In this document: one piece after another, positions 55,435 through 64,000 of the stretch
Layout: every line of letters starts with the position of its first letter
Numbering within the stretch: position 1 is the first letter of the stretch
Assembly (NCBI GenBank): GCA_026225945.1
Contig: JAMJFZ010000320.1
Coordinates: 10,832,001 to 10,896,000 of the forward strand
DNA: 64,000 nt
DNA from: Cricetomys ansorgei
Taxonomy: Eukaryota; Chordata; Mammalia; Rodentia; Nesomyidae
Direction: 5' to 3'
The notes under the pieces: generated by a model
Database searches by the model: none
Seen by the model: only the letters and a program-made list of their open reading frames with translations
Told to the model about the DNA's origin: nothing
Made by a program: the position numbers and the translations under genes

Positions 55435-55530
55435 TATGATGGCAGACTTGAATAGTTGCAAAAATGTCCACGTGGACGGCAAAGCCTGAAATATTCACTT
55501 GCTCTCTGCCCTTCATAGAAAATGTTTGTG
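55435..55530 (+). repeat. fragment of ancient dispersed repeat (as at 13405)
   Basis: ACGGCAAAGCCTGAAATATT and CATAGAAAATGTTTGTGAC match the other end of the same old family. Confidence 0.45.
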
Positions 55531-55984
55531 ACTCCTGTTCTCATTATAAATATGTGAATGAAATCTATGGCCCTGTCACTCAGAATGTGAGTGATTTGAG
55601 CACAAAGAACATTTGTGTAACATCTTTAATGCGGCCCTTACCCTGGGTAACAAACACAAAGGAGTTAATCACATTACTCTGTACAATATATGATATTGTA
55701 TAATGGGAAGATTGAGTGAACTCATATATACAATATATAAAATTATATATCCACATACATATGTAGTGAAAATGACTGAATGAATCCTAATGATATAATA
55801 TGGAAAGTTTGCTCAACTGTAAAGATGTAGAAGCTCATGTAGAGCTTCGCTCTTGCCTTCCTACAAGCTTTGAGAGAAAGTAATTTCTTCCCAGAAAATG
55901 TTTTGACAGAACTGTGATCAGTAAGGATCTGCTAAATACTTTGAATGACACAATTAAATCTATGCTTAAGAAGAATCCTCTGCG

Positions 55985-56195
55985 GGGCTGGAGAGGTGAC
56001 TCAGTGGCTAAGAGCACTTGCTGCTCCTGCAGAGGATCTGAGTTCCTTCTAAGCAACCACTTAAGGTGGTTCACAACCACCCATTACTCCAACTCCAAGG
56101 GATCTGACACCCTCTTCAGACCTCGGTAGGCACTTGAACTCAGATGCACAAACACCCACATGCACATACACACAAATAAAAATAATAAATACATA
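55985..56195 (+). repeat. B2 SINE
   Basis: GGGGCTGGAGAGGTGACTCA and AAGAGCACTTGCTGCTCCTG are the tRNA-like head; the tail has CACACAAATAAAAATAATAA. Confidence 0.85.
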
Positions 56196-56204
56196 CACTT
56201 AAAG

Positions 56205-56330
56205 ATAGTACTCTAGAGAAATGACTCAGTGCCTAAGAACACTTTCTGCAGGTGACCTACGATTAGTTCCCTCTACACACAGGGTGGCTTATAACCATCT
56301 GTAACCCCCCTTCTGGGGCCCACTCCCCCG
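56205..56330 (+). repeat. B2 SINE, truncated
   Basis: CTAGAGAAATGACTCAGTGC and AACCATCTGTAACCCCCC; it follows the previous B2 and lacks a tail. Confidence 0.65.
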
Positions 56331-57398
56331 TTGAGAAATTGTATCAGGAAAATTGGTTACTACTTTAGAGATGAAAACAAAGATTTCTATCGAGCATTAC
56401 CCTTAGAAATAAGTTTCAAGTGTATTTGACTTCAAAATATATCAAAACTATTAGACAGGATGATGGGAAGTTATATTGCTATTTTTATGATGTTGGGGAT
56501 TAATTGCTAATTTACTAAGATATAAGAAGGAAAATAATAACTTTGGCAACGTTAACATGCAACCCAGAAATTAAATCCCTATAAGCAAAGCTAAATGTCT
56601 GAAACTGGAAGACGATATTTTTGACACAAATAACAGCCAAATCATAGAACAAACAATACATAAATAATTCTTATCAATAAAGTCATAAAAGACAAACAAT
56701 CCAGGGCAGAAATCGGGAAAGAATACAAAAGGGAATTCACCAAAGTGGAAACGCAAGTGGCCAATAAGCACTTACAAACCACCAAAGTAATTAGCAGCTA
56801 GAAATATTAAAAATTGATAGAATTAGGTACTGTTCTACTTATTAGGTTGTCTAAAAAGTTTAAGTTTGATGAGGATTCAAAGGCGAGGAAAGCATGTATA
56901 ATAGGTATTCTCATACATGTCTGGCGAGAGTATGGTGTCTAGTCCCTCAGCAGTGTGCACTTGAAAAAGATGCAATTCTAATTCGTAGGCATTCTCCCTG
57001 AAGAAACCTGAACCCACAGTGCAAAGATTCTCATTGCAATGCAGAAACTACAATTTCTAATGGCAAAATGTCAACGTCACCTAAGTGTCAATTGAGAATA
57101 GAACGGTTAAACACCTTGTATCCAACATTTTACATGTTGCTTTAAAGAATGGCTAAGAAGTCTGAGGCAATTTTGCATGCCTTAACATTGAAAGGGGGAA
57201 GTGGAGGAGAATAGAGTTGGTGGAGTTCACGAGAGATCTTAGACTTAGGTTGTTACCCTGTGATAATGTTTTCTAAAATCTGAATTCACCAAGGTATATC
57301 AATTCCCTGATACACAGCACCATGTCTTCCATTTTGTCAACTATATGTCTGAGTACTATAAAATGGTATATTTATATGCTGTAGGAGAATTTTTAAAG

Positions 57399-57470
57399 GG
57401 CAGGGATGCAGCTCAATGGTAGTATATCCTTAGCAAGTATAAGACCCTGTGATCGAACTAGTGGGACTAG
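57399..57470 (+). repeat. ID-like SINE fragment
   Basis: GGGCAGGGATGCAGCTCAAT and CAAGTATAAGACCCTGTGAT resemble an ID head. Confidence 0.45.
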
Positions 57471-57609
57471 CCAACCAAGTCTGATGTGACTGAAGGGCCA
57501 CTCCATGAGAGGAAACACATGCCCGGCACTGCTCCTGTAACCAAAAACAAGAAACTAGACAGCACAAAAACATAGGGTAAAGTCAAACACTACTGGTCTA
57601 AAAAAATAA

Positions 57610-58320
57610 GTATAAGGATAGCCTTAACCACTCGCCATCAAAAAGGTTTCCTCTAGCAACAGATGGGAACAGATGCAGAGATCCACAACCAGACATTATT
57701 CAGAAAACGAGTCTAAATGGGAGGTCTCCATCAAATCCCTCCCCTCAGAGCTCAGGGAACCCCACGGAAGAGGAGTCAGAAAGCATGTAAGAGCCAGAGG
57801 GGATAGAGGACACGAGGAGAACAAGTCCTTCTGAATCAACTCAGCAAGGTGCATCTGAGCTCACAGAGACTGCAGCAGTAGGCACAGGGTCTACATGGGT
57901 CTGTGTCAGGGCCTCTGTGTATACTAAAATATTGGCTTAGTATTTTATGGGACTCCTGACTGTGAGAACCAGTGGGTCTCTGGCTCTTGTACCTGCCCTT
58001 GGGACTCTTTTCCTCCTGTTGGGCTGCCATGTCCGACTTTGATATGAAAGCTTTTGCTTCATCTTATTATATTTTATTTTGTCGTGTTTGGTTGTTGTCT
58101 CTTAGAAGCCTGTTCTTTTCTAATGAGAGACAGAAAGGAGTAGATCCAGAGGGAAGGGAAGGTGTGGAGGGACTGGGAGGAGTGGAGGGAAGGGAAACTA
58201 TAATCAGGATATACTGTATGAGAAAAGATCTATTTTCAGTAAAAGGAATGGGGGGGGGGCTATGTGTTCAATCCTGAGTAATACACAGAAAATAAATTAA
58301 AATTTTAAACATAATAAAAG
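57610..58320 (+). mobile_element. L1 3' end, sense, truncated
   Basis: GGGAGGTCTCCATCAAATCC, CCCTCAGAGCTCAGGGAACC and GGGTCTACATGGGTCTGTGT are rodent L1 3'-end words; a purine-rich block and GGGGGGGGGC precede the AATAAATTAAAATTTTAA end. The reverse words occur at 30790-31310. Confidence 0.8.
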
Positions 58321-58389
58321 TAAAATTATTTTTTAGAATTGTGTGATATTTTTGTGCTAGAGTGAAAATTAAAAATCTCCGTGGGTAGT

Positions 58390-58553
58390 CTGGTAGTGGT
58401 GGTGCACGCCTTTGATCCCAGCACTCGGGAGACAGAGGCAGACGGCCCTCTGTGAATTCAAGGCCATCCTGGTCTACAGAGTGAGTTCCAGGACAGCCAG
58501 AGTGACAACACAGAGACTCTGTCTCAAAAAAAATAAAATAAAACAAAACAAAA
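58390..58553 (+). repeat. B1 SINE
   Basis: GGTGGTGCACGCCTTTGATC, CCAGCACTCGGGAGACAGAG and TCCTGGTCTACAGAGTGAGT are nearly intact B1, with an A-rich tail. Confidence 0.92.
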
Positions 58554-59284
58554 ATCTCTATGGGAAAACATAAAATGCACTTTCAAAAAGTAATAAATTT
58601 GTGATGGGAGCAGTTTTAGGTTCAAGGAAAATTGAACGGAAAGTTCCCACCTACTCCCTACCTCCACACAGGCGCAGCTAACCCCCATCATCGGCACCTG
58701 CCAGCAGAGTGGTACACACTTCACAGCGGATGAGTCTGGGCTGACATGTCATCATCTGCCAAGCGTCATAGTTTACCTTAAGGCTCACTCTCGGTGTTAT
58801 ATGCCCCACAGCTTCTGACAAACAACTGTATTCACCCCTGTAGTAGCATTTACATTAGCTTTGTTGACTACATATTCTCTGTAAATATAGTCTGAAAGGA
58901 TACTTGACTTCCAGCACCTAATCGTGGCCTCAGATTCAGAGCTGAGAACCTTACGGAACAAGAGGTTCCCAAACAAGCACTTTAGAAAGATGTTACTGTG
59001 TCCAACCCTGGACTACAATCATCTTTTGCTTCTCCAGGTCTGAGATGGGGTGGACTGGCATGTACACTGAGACCTAACACAGCTCTCAGCTGGTTTTCTA
59101 TTCTGTCAGGGACAGTTTCAGCCCCAAGCACCCCGGGCATCTTCTGGTCAGTAACATTCATCGGCAGGACAAGGGAATTACTGACCATAGCTTCCGGATA
59201 ACCACGCCAAATATAAGTCTTCAAAATGCAGAGCTATGCTGTTTTTTCTTCCTTGAATTGATGGCATTAGTTCAAATGAAGGAG

Positions 59285-59475
59285 GGGTGGATGAGACAGC
59301 TGAGAGGGTAAAGGCCTTGCTGAGTAGGCCTAGTCACCTGAATTTAATCCCCGGAAGCCATGTAAAGGTAGCAGGAGAGAACCAACTCCACGGAAATGTC
59401 CTATGACGCCTACTCAGTTATCACGGCCCATTCACCCCACGTCATGTGCACAGCAATAATAAACTTTTAAAAATT
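59285..59475 (+). repeat. B2-related SINE
   Basis: GGATGAGACAGCTGAGAGGG is a diverged head, then CACCTGAATTTAATCCCCGG. It is the same family as the copy at 1036. Confidence 0.55.
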
Positions 59476-59963
59476 TTAATGTAAGAGGCTTAAATTACTC
59501 CATGTTCACTGAGACCAGAAGTTCATCTCAACCCACTTTAAATTGGAGGGAGGGATTTCGATGTTGTCCATCTTGAAAAATAAAAGATAATAAAATTCAT
59601 TTTCTGTGTACACATATTGCTTTGAATCACCAGGACCCTGTTATAGTTCTTAGGCCTAATAAACCACGTTATATTTTATCCTGCAAGTTGTACTATTGTT
59701 CTGTATTGATACAAATGTACAAGGTGAAGAGAGTTTAAAACCAACACATATTCTTTTATGGACAGAATTGAAAAAGGACAGCTAAGGGAAGAAATAACTC
59801 AAGGTGGAGGGCCAAGGGGTTCGGGCTGGAGTGGGAGGACGTAATATTTAATTCTGTGTGGTGATGGTTGTGTCCCCATGCGGCTTAGGACTCAGGACAC
59901 TCACACAGTGTTGCCTTTTAGCACCATCTCTTGTGGGAGAAAATAAGTGGACGATAGTAAATA

Positions 59964-60112
59964 GCCAGGAGATGCTGGTGGTGGTGGCTCATGCCTTTAA
60001 TCCCAGCAGTTGGGAGGTAGAGGCAGGCACATCTCTGTGACTTCAAGGCCAGCCTGGTCTACAGAGTGAGTTCTAGGACAGCTAGAGTAACAACAGATAA
60101 ACCTTGTCTTGA
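59964..60112 (+). repeat. B1 SINE with expanded polypurine tail
   Basis: GGTGGTGGCTCATGCCTTTA, GGGAGGTAGAGGCAGGCACA and GCCTGGTCTACAGAGTGAGT are B1. Its tail, at CTTGAAAGAAAGAAAG, runs straight into the long GGAA tract. Confidence 0.9.
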
Positions 60113-60453
60113 AAGAAAGAAAGAAAGGAAGGAAGGAAGGAAGGAAGGAAGGAGAAGGAGGGGAAGGGAAGGGAAGGAAGGGGAAGGGAAGGGAAGGAAG
60201 GGGAAGGGAAGGGAAGGAAGGAAGGGGAAGGGAAGGGAAGGAAGGAAGGAAGGGGAAGGGAAGGGAAGGAAGGAAGGAAGGAAGGAAGGAAGGAAGGAAG
60301 GAAGGAAGGGGAAGGGAAGGAAGGAAGGAAAGGGAAGGGAAGGAAGGAAGGAAAGAAAGGAAGGAAGGAAGGAAGGAAGGAAGGAAGGAAGGAAGGAAGG
60401 AGAAGGAAGGAAGGAAAGAAGGAAAGAAAGAAAAAGAGAAAGAAAGAAAAAGA
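60107..60453 (+). repeat. (GGAA)n / GGGAA polypurine tract
   Basis: Nearly 350 bases of A and G with no pyrimidine on the plus strand, made of GGAA and GGGAA units ending in AAAG. The frames read through it (Lys/Glu/Gly-rich forward, Ser/Phe/Pro-rich reverse) are artefacts. Confidence 0.96.
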
Positions 60454-60465
60454 GTTAGGAGAAAG

Positions 60466-60546
60466 CTGGGAGCAAGGCTTAGTAATAGAATATGTACTTA
60501 GCGTGCTCAAGGCCCTAGGTTCAAATCCTAGCCCAACAAATCCCAT
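60466..60546 (+). repeat. ID-like SINE
   Basis: GGAGCAAGGCTTAGTAATAG and CTCAAGGCCCTAGGTTCAAA are ID-like, immediately after the polypurine tract. Confidence 0.5.
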
Positions 60547-61265
60547 AAAAATACTGAGGGCAACTTGTCCTTTTACTTCATGCCCATATCACCGGGAATA
60601 ATGGGAAAGCGAGGCTGGAAGCAAAGTGGGAAAAGCTTGATCCGTCAAGAAAAGGACCTTATTTCCTTTCTTTTACTGAGAGAGCCTTTGGAACTCTACC
60701 ATATCGAGATAAGCGTGCGGCGGCGTGCATCATCCGCAGCCTCTGTGAGCAGAGCTCGGGTCCTTCCAGAACGTCCCTAACTCACAGCAGCGCTGTGGTC
60801 GTTCCAGCTTTTCATTAGGAGGCTGATAACTCAAGTGTCCAATCAGCCCTTGCAGACTGACCTGCGGGTTACGGCGCAGCGCGGCGCTTTCCGCTTCCTC
60901 TGCTGATAGTGCCGTCATTAAAAAAATGTCCTGTGCGTGAGGTTTGGAGGAATCTTCAAAATATTTGTGGGTTTTAACAACCAGCCCCGTCACACTGAAA
61001 CAGCTGCCAGCTGTCAATTTTGAGTTTTTCCCAGACTGCAACAAGATCAGAGGAGCAAGGACAGAGCCATACTCCAATTCAAGTCCAAATCCTTCTTGGC
61101 TGTCTGTCCACAGGGAAGATACTCATCCTATTTGAGTCTATTTTCCTCATCTGTAAAATGGGTGCTTGCAAGACTTCCACACCACACAGTGTTCTTCTAA
61201 GAGGGAAACGGGCGCTTTAGGTAAAACCTGGGACATTTAGTGAACATGGAATTACAGTTGCTTCC

Positions 61266-61315
61266 TGTCTCTTCTCTCTCTGTCTCTGTCTCTCTCTGTC
61301 TCTGTCTCTCTCTCT

Positions 61316-61349
<34 letters not shown>
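61266..61349 (+). repeat. (TC)n-(AC)n compound microsatellite
   Basis: TCTCTG/TCTC runs followed by about 30 bases of AC. Confidence 0.93.
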
Positions 61350-62044
61350 CACCTTGGACCCCACAGCCACGCTGTGTTCTGTACAGTTTGCCCTAATCTT
61401 GCAGATAGGGAGATAAGAGTAAAGCCAAGAATGGTGCCATGCCTCTTCCCCCTCAAACGCTGCTAGAAATACTGCAGAAGGGTCCCTGGCTCACAAAGCT
61501 TCATCCTGCCCAGAACTTCGTCTATGAATTGGAAGTTACATCGGTTATGTCCCAACATCGTCAGCAAAACAGAAGGGTCCAGGGTCCAAATGGCACAGGT
61601 CCACCATTTGGTAGGGGGAGGGGGCGGCTCAAAGATGAAAGTGTCCACCGTTTTAGAAAATCAAAGTCGGAAACACAACAACAGTTCCCCAGTTACCTTT
61701 TCCTGCCCCTCACGCCCATTTTTAAATGAAAGGAGCGCATGCACACACCACTTCATTAAGGTGTGGCTGACATAAAAAGATGTGCAATCATCGCCATAAT
61801 CCACACCATAAACCTATTCATCGTCCCCTAGGGTTCCTTCCTCGTTTTCTCCTCATTAACGTGACCTCGAGGACCCCACACCGCCTACGCTGCCCTGCGA
61901 TATCACCCAAGACAAGAGCGGGCCTCTTCAGAGCACGGGTGTGAGCTGCTCAGACTCAGAACCCGAGGCGAGGCGAGTCCTCTGTCATCCCCACCCCCCC
62001 CGCGCCCCTCCTTTCTAAATAAAAGTCCAATTAGGAGAAATTAC

Positions 62045-62122
62045 CTGAGCTCCTCGCTTGCCCGTGTCACTGTGTCAGCGGGCAGACAAGCAGGCCTTAT
62101 CTACCGCATCAGCCCAGGGCCG
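62045..62122 (-). other. Nr1h4: candidate non-coding exon 1 of Nr1h4 (upstream promoter)
   Basis: On the minus strand the sequence ends in a good donor, GAGCTCAG followed by GTAATT, with the last exon base at 62045. About 110 bases upstream is a TATA-like ATATAAAAAA, which would place a start site near 62120. No open reading frame is needed, because in mouse the first Nr1h4 exon is non-coding and the coding N-terminus is in exon 2. The distance to exon 2 (14 kb) is plausible for this gene. The start coordinate is an estimate from the TATA spacing, and I cannot confirm the exon without transcript data. Another possible donor (CCGCAG, GTCAGT) lies at about 60.87 kb inside a CpG-rich patch. Confidence 0.4.
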
Positions 62123-62160
62123 CTTTAATAATGAAGTTCTTCCTCACATTTTTTATATCT
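62123..62160 (-). promoter_or_regulatory. candidate core promoter: TATA-like box and HNF1-like site
   Basis: Minus-strand TATAAAA matches 62151-62157. Next to it, at 62123-62135, the minus strand reads TTCATTATTAAAG, which fits 10 of 13 positions of the HNF1 palindrome GTTAATNATTAAC when aligned one base upstream. A GATA-type AGATAA lies just downstream near 62100. Control of the FXR promoter by HNF1-alpha is reported for mouse; that this particular site does the job is my inference. Confidence 0.35.
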
Positions 62161-62926
62161 CTTTCTTTAATATTTCTATCTGATATTAGAAGTGGAAGGC
62201 AGCAGACGAGCGCATAACTGGAGTTTAAGGAGAAAGCACTTCGAGGCCACTCATCCAAGAAAAATATTCCCATCGCGGAAGAGAAGCCTCGGTGCTCTGT
62301 CCTTCAATCCCTGGTTCACCTGACAATAATAATCCTCCCGCACTGACACAGAGACTTGGCAAATTGCTAGAAGGTAGCACACCACACAGGTCAGGTTTTC
62401 TAGAGACTCAGCACTGGGTCCTTTTGGAAATTTACTGTCCGCGGTGCTGCCCTCCTGGGGACCAGAACATGAAAGAATGTTTACCAATTATTGTTCACTA
62501 AGAGCGACTTTGGCTCTCATTTCTAGAGTTGCATTCTCTTCTGGTACTTCAGCATTTCCTGCTAACTCTAGAGTTCATTTGTCGACCAAAATCACAGGTA
62601 TCAAAGAGAGACCTGCAAACCATGTTCTTTCTCTGCTACCTTGAGATACACACTCCCACTTCCAGACTGGGTACTTACTTAGGTTGTTTTGGGTCATAGA
62701 TGTCCAAGGCCCTGGAAGGATTCGGAGCCCGGTCGTCCTTTCTAAAGCCCAGTAATTATGTTACAGATGCTCAGAACTCAGTTCTGCACTGGCCTGAGAT
62801 AAGGAGACAGGAGTAAGGGGTGAGGGGGGAGGAGGAAGACAGAGGGTAAAAGCCTGGGTGACCACAGGCAGCCTTCCAGAATAAGCTGCAGCATCTCTCC
62901 CTTGGCTCAGCGCCTCATGGACACAG

Positions 62927-62939
62927 ATTAGTCATTAAC
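62927..62939 (+). promoter_or_regulatory. HNF1-like site in the 5' flank
   Basis: ATTAGTCATTAAC matches the HNF1 consensus GTTAATNATTAAC at 11 of 13 positions. It lies about 800 bases upstream of the candidate first exon. A match of this quality can arise by chance in 64 kb, so position is the main argument. Confidence 0.3.
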
Positions 62940-63439
62940 AATCCTTCCTGCTAAACGATATAAACACAGAAAGAAACCTCAGAGAGCCCCGGAATTCCAA
63001 ACACAATTCACAGATAGGGAAAGTGACCGGGTGCAGGAGTCCCACAGCTCACCTTTCATGGTCTGCTGGCTGTTCTGTAGGATCTGGGGAGGCCAGATTT
63101 CCACCATACTCCCTCCCTTGCTTTGCAGTTTCTTCTCACACTTCTATTACTTCTCAGGAATGAAAGCTAGAAAGGATGAGCGTCCTTGAGCCTGCTCTCT
63201 CCCAGGCGTCCGGCATGGAGTTATAGCAGATTGCTACTGAGTGTCTTTGGAATGCCTTCTCTTTCCAAGCCACCCTGCTCCCTGCTGGGTTGGGCCTGCC
63301 ACAGCTTCCTTTCTGAAGAACAACAGTAGTCCATCGCTTCCTTTTTTTCTCTCTTCTTTTTCAGTCTTCCAATTGCACTGAGCCTGCATGGGCTTGGTTG
63401 GATCTCTTCTCATTAGCCACAGCGCTGAGTGAGACGCTT

Positions 63440-63600
63440 GGCTTTTCTGAGACTCGGTTCTTCATCTGTAGAACAGAGAAGCCACCTGAGAGGATGCGTT
63501 GACAATCAATTGTACAAGTAGTTAAAAGGTGTGCTATGTGCCTAGCATATAGCAACTGCTCAGTAACTTTGCACCATTATTCTTTCCCTTATTACTTGCA
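63440..63600 (+). repeat. MIR-like SINE fragment
   Basis: GGTTCTTCATCTGTAGAACA and GTGCCTAGCATATAGCAACT are MIR-like. Confidence 0.5.
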
Positions 63601-64000
63601 AAAATCATCATCTACCTACTGTGTGCCCAGCAACATACTAGGTGTCCTAATTAGAACTCTCAGGTGGGTTCTCATAGCCTGAAAATCACACATAAAGTGT
63701 CACTCGTTTAGGAACCCCTTGGTCCCCAATCACCTATTCCTAATCTAGCTTTCTAGGACTTTCTCACACCCCGTGTCTCAGAGATCCCAACTTCTGACCG
63801 CCTATACAAAGCTCTGGGTCTCCACATGTCCAACCAAACTTTCCCCAGATAAACCTGAAATTACCCTCTTCTCATAGCTACACATTGTCTAGCCTCATTC
63901 GTCCTCTGTCCCTACTCTGTCCAGCACACTCCCCTGAGCCTTGGTTTGTACTTCTTACCTCCCCGAATGCTTCCAGCCTTATACTTTACCGTTTCCACTC

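Larger units (their letters stand above)
48188..62044 (-). other. Nr1h4: Nr1h4 intron 1
   Basis: It begins GTAATT if the candidate exon 1 is right. It is rich in repeats: B2 (48840-49075, 55985-56195), B1 (49840-49975, 58390-58553, 59964-60112), L1 3' ends (53650-54090 and 57610-58320), other rodent repeats (50400-50765, 54475-54830), a 350-base polypurine tract, and a TC/AC repeat (61266-61349). Confidence 0.7.
62161..64000. other. 5' flank of Nr1h4, no gene recognised
   Basis: No coding exon was recognised. It holds one HNF1-like site (62927-62939) and a MIR-like fragment (63440-63600). In human the next gene upstream is SLC17A8; nothing resembling it was seen here. Confidence 0.6.

Noticed and set aside
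60082..60546. A 154-codon minus-strand frame and two 130-codon plus-strand frames
   Set aside because: They read through the GGAA polypurine tract and are one- or two-residue repeats made by composition.
60730..61077. 115-codon minus-strand frame in the CpG patch
   Set aside because: No known domain and no matching partner exon. Kept only as a regulatory candidate.

Overview
The window is non-coding-rich genomic DNA from a muroid rodent. Its repeats are rodent-type: B1 and B2 SINEs, ID and B4-type SINEs, a URR1-type hAT element, rodent L1 3' ends and long (CA)n, (GA)n and (GGAA)n microsatellites. The protein sequence is close to, but not the same as, the mouse and rat forms I remember, so it looks like another murid or cricetid species.

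One gene is supported: Nr1h4, encoding the farnesoid X receptor (FXR), the bile-acid-activated nuclear receptor. It lies on the minus strand and is read from high to low coordinates. Its coding exons could be placed to the base at most splice junctions. In transcript order they are: a candidate non-coding first exon with a TATA-like and HNF1-like promoter near 62.05-62.12 kb; exon 2 (48050-48187), the short N-terminus; exon 3 (39980 to about 40108), an alternative N-terminus with its own candidate promoter; exon 4 (32510-32878), the activation domain and first zinc finger; exon 5 (17277-17429), the second zinc finger with two donors 12 nt apart; exon 6 (14646-14779), the hinge; and exons 7 (12916-13014), 8 (12458-12557) and 9 (8258-8404), which start the ligand-binding domain. 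Codon phase is kept across every junction. The last two exons (the rest of the ligand-binding domain and AF-2) were not found and should lie beyond coordinate 1.

The rest is intron and 5' flank. Intron 4 (15 kb) holds a five-copy 19-bp minisatellite whose units carry CRE/ATF-like palindromes, a URR1 element, an L1 3' end, and several SINEs. Intron 1 (about 14 kb) holds two L1 3' ends, B1 and B2 elements, a 350-bp GGAA polypurine tract and a CpG-rich patch. The flank upstream of the candidate first exon shows an HNF1-like site and no second gene.

I found no operon, CRISPR array, prophage or novel multi-gene system. The points most worth checking are the two alternative N-terminal exons, the tandem donor that sets the four-residue isoform, a Gly in place of Asn in the D-box of the second zinc finger, the missing first Met codon in exon 2, and the CRE-like minisatellite.
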